From assembly GCA_029931535.1 (NCBI GenBank), contig JAQPZY010001471.1, positions 2,974,501 through 3,038,500 of the forward strand: 64,000 bases of DNA, written 5' to 3'. The notes under the pieces were generated by a model, which had not been told where the DNA came from, searched no databases, and worked only from the letters and a program-made list of their open reading frames with translations. The translations under genes were made by a program, and so were the position numbers. Each line of letters starts with the position of its first letter. The stretch's first letter is position 1. Below, one piece after another: positions 61,016-64,000 of this stretch. Origin of the DNA: Margaritifera margaritifera. Taxonomy: Eukaryota; Mollusca; Bivalvia; Unionida; Margaritiferidae.

Positions 61016-61060
61016 CTGTTACATTGAATGAGACTGCACGACGGCTCTTTGATGCATCCA
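61016..61060 (-). CDS. PARD3: Par-3 45-nt micro-exon
   Basis: Acceptor CGATTTCCTCTCTGCCAG, the strongest polypyrimidine tract of the set, and donor AACAG|GTATTC. Phase 1 in and out. Joined to its neighbours it inserts V-DASKSRRAVSFNVT-G (Val from G|TG, Gly from G|GT). SKSRRAVSFN is a basic R-R-x-x-S kinase-type site, near the aPKC-binding region. Being symmetric and short, it can be skipped without a frameshift, so it is a natural alternative exon. Support: splice signals, phase and clean translation; no specific homologue is claimed. Confidence 0.75.
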
Positions 61061-63615
61061 CTGGCAGAGAGGAAATCGGGGTATGGAGCTCAGATTAGCA
61101 TTTACAAATCAAAATGTTCTCCTTTCAACATCACAGTTTTGCTACAACCTTCTAAACATTTATAAAAACTTAAGACAGAAAGTTTTTATAAAAAATAAAT
61201 ATTTCAGATCTTGTCTCTGATTACAGATGATATTCAATTTCGGAATCTTATCTCAGACTACAGCTACAGTCTAACCACATTAATCTGACTTTGTGCACCC
61301 ATCACTTTTAATATAAATTACTGAACTGATTGGAACTACTTATTTATGCTAGATCATTCTAAATGTCATCTATTTATAAAGTTTTTTCAGTATTATAGAT
61401 CAATTTACAATTGTCCCAATAAGACATAAAAGTTACATCCCTTAGCAATAGGTCAGAGGTCACTGGGGTAACTGCATTATGCTCAGAAAAACAGAAATGC
61501 ACAAAGTATGTAAGGATCCAGTCTTACTTCAAAGTAGACATAAACTTTTACATAACATATTTAAAATTATGCTTCATTTCAGTGTATAATTGCAGAAACC
61601 ACTTCTACACATAGACTTTTTTTTATCCCAAATGACCGCTGACTTTGAAGCTCTTTAATGCATAAAGTGTAAGATTGGTTGTAACGGCATCAAAAGTGAC
61701 AATTCACGTATTTACTGCAATGATTTCTTTTGGATTAAACATAATAGAATGTGTAAGAAAAGATGACCTTAAAAAAGATGAAATGTTTTTACTCATGTGA
61801 AATCTAACCATAACATCAGAAAATATAGTGTAATTGACAATTTAAGAAACTAGGACCACTTAACTGCAAATACATGTCTGCATTTAGTGTTAGACCACAA
61901 CACCTGTCAATTATGAGCACATTCTTAATGCACTGATAAATATTGTTGACAGTCCACCTGTCCCCACGGACCATTACTGGCAAAAGGGATGGTATCTCAA
62001 TACCAAGACATGATGCAAAATTCTAACCCTGAAGTGGAATTTTCCTATCCTACACTGACGCATATGAAGGGTTCTATTAAGTTTAGGCTTGCGTTCTGCA
62101 CACTGGCAAATGCATATCAAATATATGATGCATACAACAAATTTACTATTTCAATCATTAAAAATGTATGATAGAAAAACTACACTATAAGTACGAAGCA
62201 TGAGCAGGATTCTATAGGGTAAATCCTGAACTAAACATTTATAAATATGTTGAATGGAGAAAAAAGAAACTTCTTCAAAAAGAATGTTCTATTTTTATAG
62301 ATATGATAGTACCCAATCTGACTTTAATCTAAGTGTGTAGTTATATTAAAAAAGTTTCAACAATACAAGTTTTCTTTAATTCTGGAAAATAGTCTTAAAC
62401 TGGACGAGTGGTGGGCAACATACCCCTGCCTCTCCCACAACCCACATCTACCCTATGATGGATAAGAAACTATAGTCAAAAATCGTGCAATTACAATGAT
62501 TGGTCAACATGCATATCTTCGGATGATGACCATAATATGTACTCAGTTTCACAGCAATCCAATGAAAACTGCAAGAGAAGTTGCATTCACAAAATTTTGT
62601 CATATCCTGCATCCAGCTGCAACTTAAAATGGGAAATAACACTTACAAAAATCAAGGTGCACAAAGATTTGCCTATATGCGTATCTTTATTTGATGACCA
62701 TAATATTTACCAAGCTTCAAAGTGATCCCTAAAAAACTGCAGATCAAGTTGCCTTTACAGGATTGTGTCTTACAATGCAGTCAGCTGAGACAAATAGGGC
62801 AATAACTCAAAGTTTTCAAAAGCAAAGTGATCTGTCCTAATGCACATCTTCAGATGATGGCCAATACATATCCAAATTTTCATGGCAATTCACTATTTAC
62901 ATTTACAAGATTCTGTCATACACTATATCCAGCTCGAAGTCTAAATGAGCAATAACAAAAATTGCAGATGCACTGTGATTAATCAATATGCACATCTTCA
63001 GACAATGACCATTACAGGTACCAAGTTCGCAGTGATCCATCAGAAACTGCACAACCAGTCACATTCACAAGATTCTGCCATACACTGCATTCAGCTGCAT
63101 GTCAAAAAGGGCAATAACTCTAACATAAATAGCAGCAGGACAATAATTTGTCAATATGTGCGTCTTCAAATGATGACCATAACATGTACAAAACTTTCAT
63201 GGTGATCCAATGAATTCTGTGAGACTAGATGCATTCAAAAGTCTGTCATACACTACATCAGGCTCCAAGTCAGCAAGGGCAATAACTCTTAAAACAATTG
63301 CTGGTGTACTGTGAGTTGTCAATATGTGCATCTTCGGATGATAACCAAAATATTTTCATGGCAATCCATCAAAAATTGGCGGGCTAGTTGTGCTAAAAAG
63401 ACTGTGTGCTGGATGGAAGGACAAATGGATGGACACAAGAATTTCAATATATACCCTTGCCTCTATAGAGGCATGGTATAACTAAGAAACATGTCCAAGA
63501 AAAATATAGGAAAGCAAAATATCACAAGAAACAACCTTCCAACTTATTCAGTCTTCAACTAAATATACATAATATGGGACCATTTTTCTCAAATTCTGCA
63601 GGATCATCAACCCAC
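61061..63615 (-). other. PARD3: Par-3 intron
   Basis: Donor AAAG|GTGGGT at 63615; acceptor CTCTGCCAG. The stretch at 61061-62400 is AT-rich without a recognised feature; the rest is a tandem-core element. Confidence 0.8.
62410..63485. mobile_element. tandem-core element, GGGCAATAACTCT family
   Basis: About five modules of 160-180 bp contain ATCTTCAGATGATGACCATA, ACCAAGTTTCATGGCAATCC, AGTTGCATTCACAAGATTCT, CATACACTGCATCCAGCTG and AAGGGCAATAACTCT. Right end CTGGATGGAAGGACAAATGG through CCTTGCCTCTATAGAGGCAT; left end CATACCCCTGCCTCTCCCAC. Confidence 0.65.
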
Positions 63616-63749
63616 CTTTCTGTCCTCCCTCTTTGGTCCCTTTTGCTCGTTGATAAAATTCACTCCCCCGAGGATCAATGTGTGCCTTTCTTTTCTCTGA
63701 CATGCTCTGTCTTCCAAACCCCTCCCTTAGAAAGGTTCCTGTAGGACTC
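63616..63749 (-). CDS. PARD3: Par-3 exon with the aPKC phosphorylation site
   Basis: A 134-nt exon; acceptor TTTTGGACATTACTTGCAG, donor AGAAAG|GTGGGT; phase 2 in, phase 1 out. It encodes SPTGTFLREGFGRQSMSEKR then KAHIDPRGSEFYQRAKGTKE and GGQK. REGFGRQSMSEKR is identical over this stretch to the vertebrate PARD3 segment that docks on atypical PKC and is phosphorylated on the Ser of RQS-M; the F-x-R docking residues and the target Ser are all present. This region switches Par-3 on and off the aPKC complex. It is the most N-terminal Par-3 exon in the window; the oligomerisation domain and three PDZ domains must lie to the right of 64000. After SEKR the sequence diverges from vertebrates. Confidence 0.96.
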
Positions 63750-64000
63750 CTGCAAGTAATGTCCAAAATATTTAGTGTAAATCTTTCAAATAAAAACACT
63801 ATACATTTTATGCAAATAAATTAATAAAGGGTTGGAGAAATACATTAATATTGTTTGATTTTATGTGAACAATGATCAAGTTATTCAGGAAAGAATCTGT
63901 GGTCTTTATAAATCTAATGGCTTAAACTCACCAGAAGATTCAAAGTAAATTCAAGGTTAATATTTTTTACTTCCTACTGTAATTACACATATATACCAGT
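63750..64000 (-). other. PARD3: Par-3 intron, continues past the window
   Basis: Acceptor side of the intron upstream of the aPKC-site exon; no donor or further exon seen. Confidence 0.8.

Overview
The window is AT-rich animal nuclear DNA. Genes are split by long introns with GT-AG splice sites. Micro- and minisatellites, miniature DNA transposons, tRNA-derived SINEs and elements with a tandemly repeated core fill most of the space. This repeat landscape and the protein similarity fit a mollusc, most likely a bivalve; the species cannot be named from sequence alone.

Two genes are supported, and they converge. On the + strand, an exon at 2365-2450 encodes the C-terminal 24 residues and stop of an acyl-CoA-binding protein (ACBP/DBI family). 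A strong splice donor lies 9 nt after the stop. A good acceptor at 5881-5882 and an AATAAA at 7249-7254 suggest a spliced 3'UTR. On the - strand, nine exons between 63749 and 21787 encode the C-terminal 536 residues of Par-3 (PARD3/Bazooka), the polarity scaffold. All splice phases agree from exon to exon. The PDZ domains lie 5' of the window, beyond 64000. What is present runs from the aPKC phosphorylation site (GFGRQSMSEKR), through short phase-1 exons, a Ser-Ser-Leu-Glu motif, the RGRGCNESFRAA motif, a basic KGIFRFGKGRK motif and charged helical segments, to a low-complexity tail and the stop.

Layout: 1-7.3 kb, end of the ACBP gene; 7.3-21.2 kb, intergenic repeats including four copies of a double-hairpin element and a 1.05-kb TIR element with a transposon-protein remnant; 21.2-64 kb, the 3' half of Par-3, whose introns carry about a dozen satellite arrays, tandem-core elements, SINEs and TIR elements.

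The most striking observation is a roughly 24-bp minisatellite that fills the intron next to the Par-3 exon at 36060-36222. Its unit reproduces the exon's own 5' splice junction (last 10 exon bases plus first 12 intron bases), so the intron holds dozens of decoy donor sites. Second is a family of TA-flanked elements, about ten copies here, built from two consecutive near-perfect hairpins.
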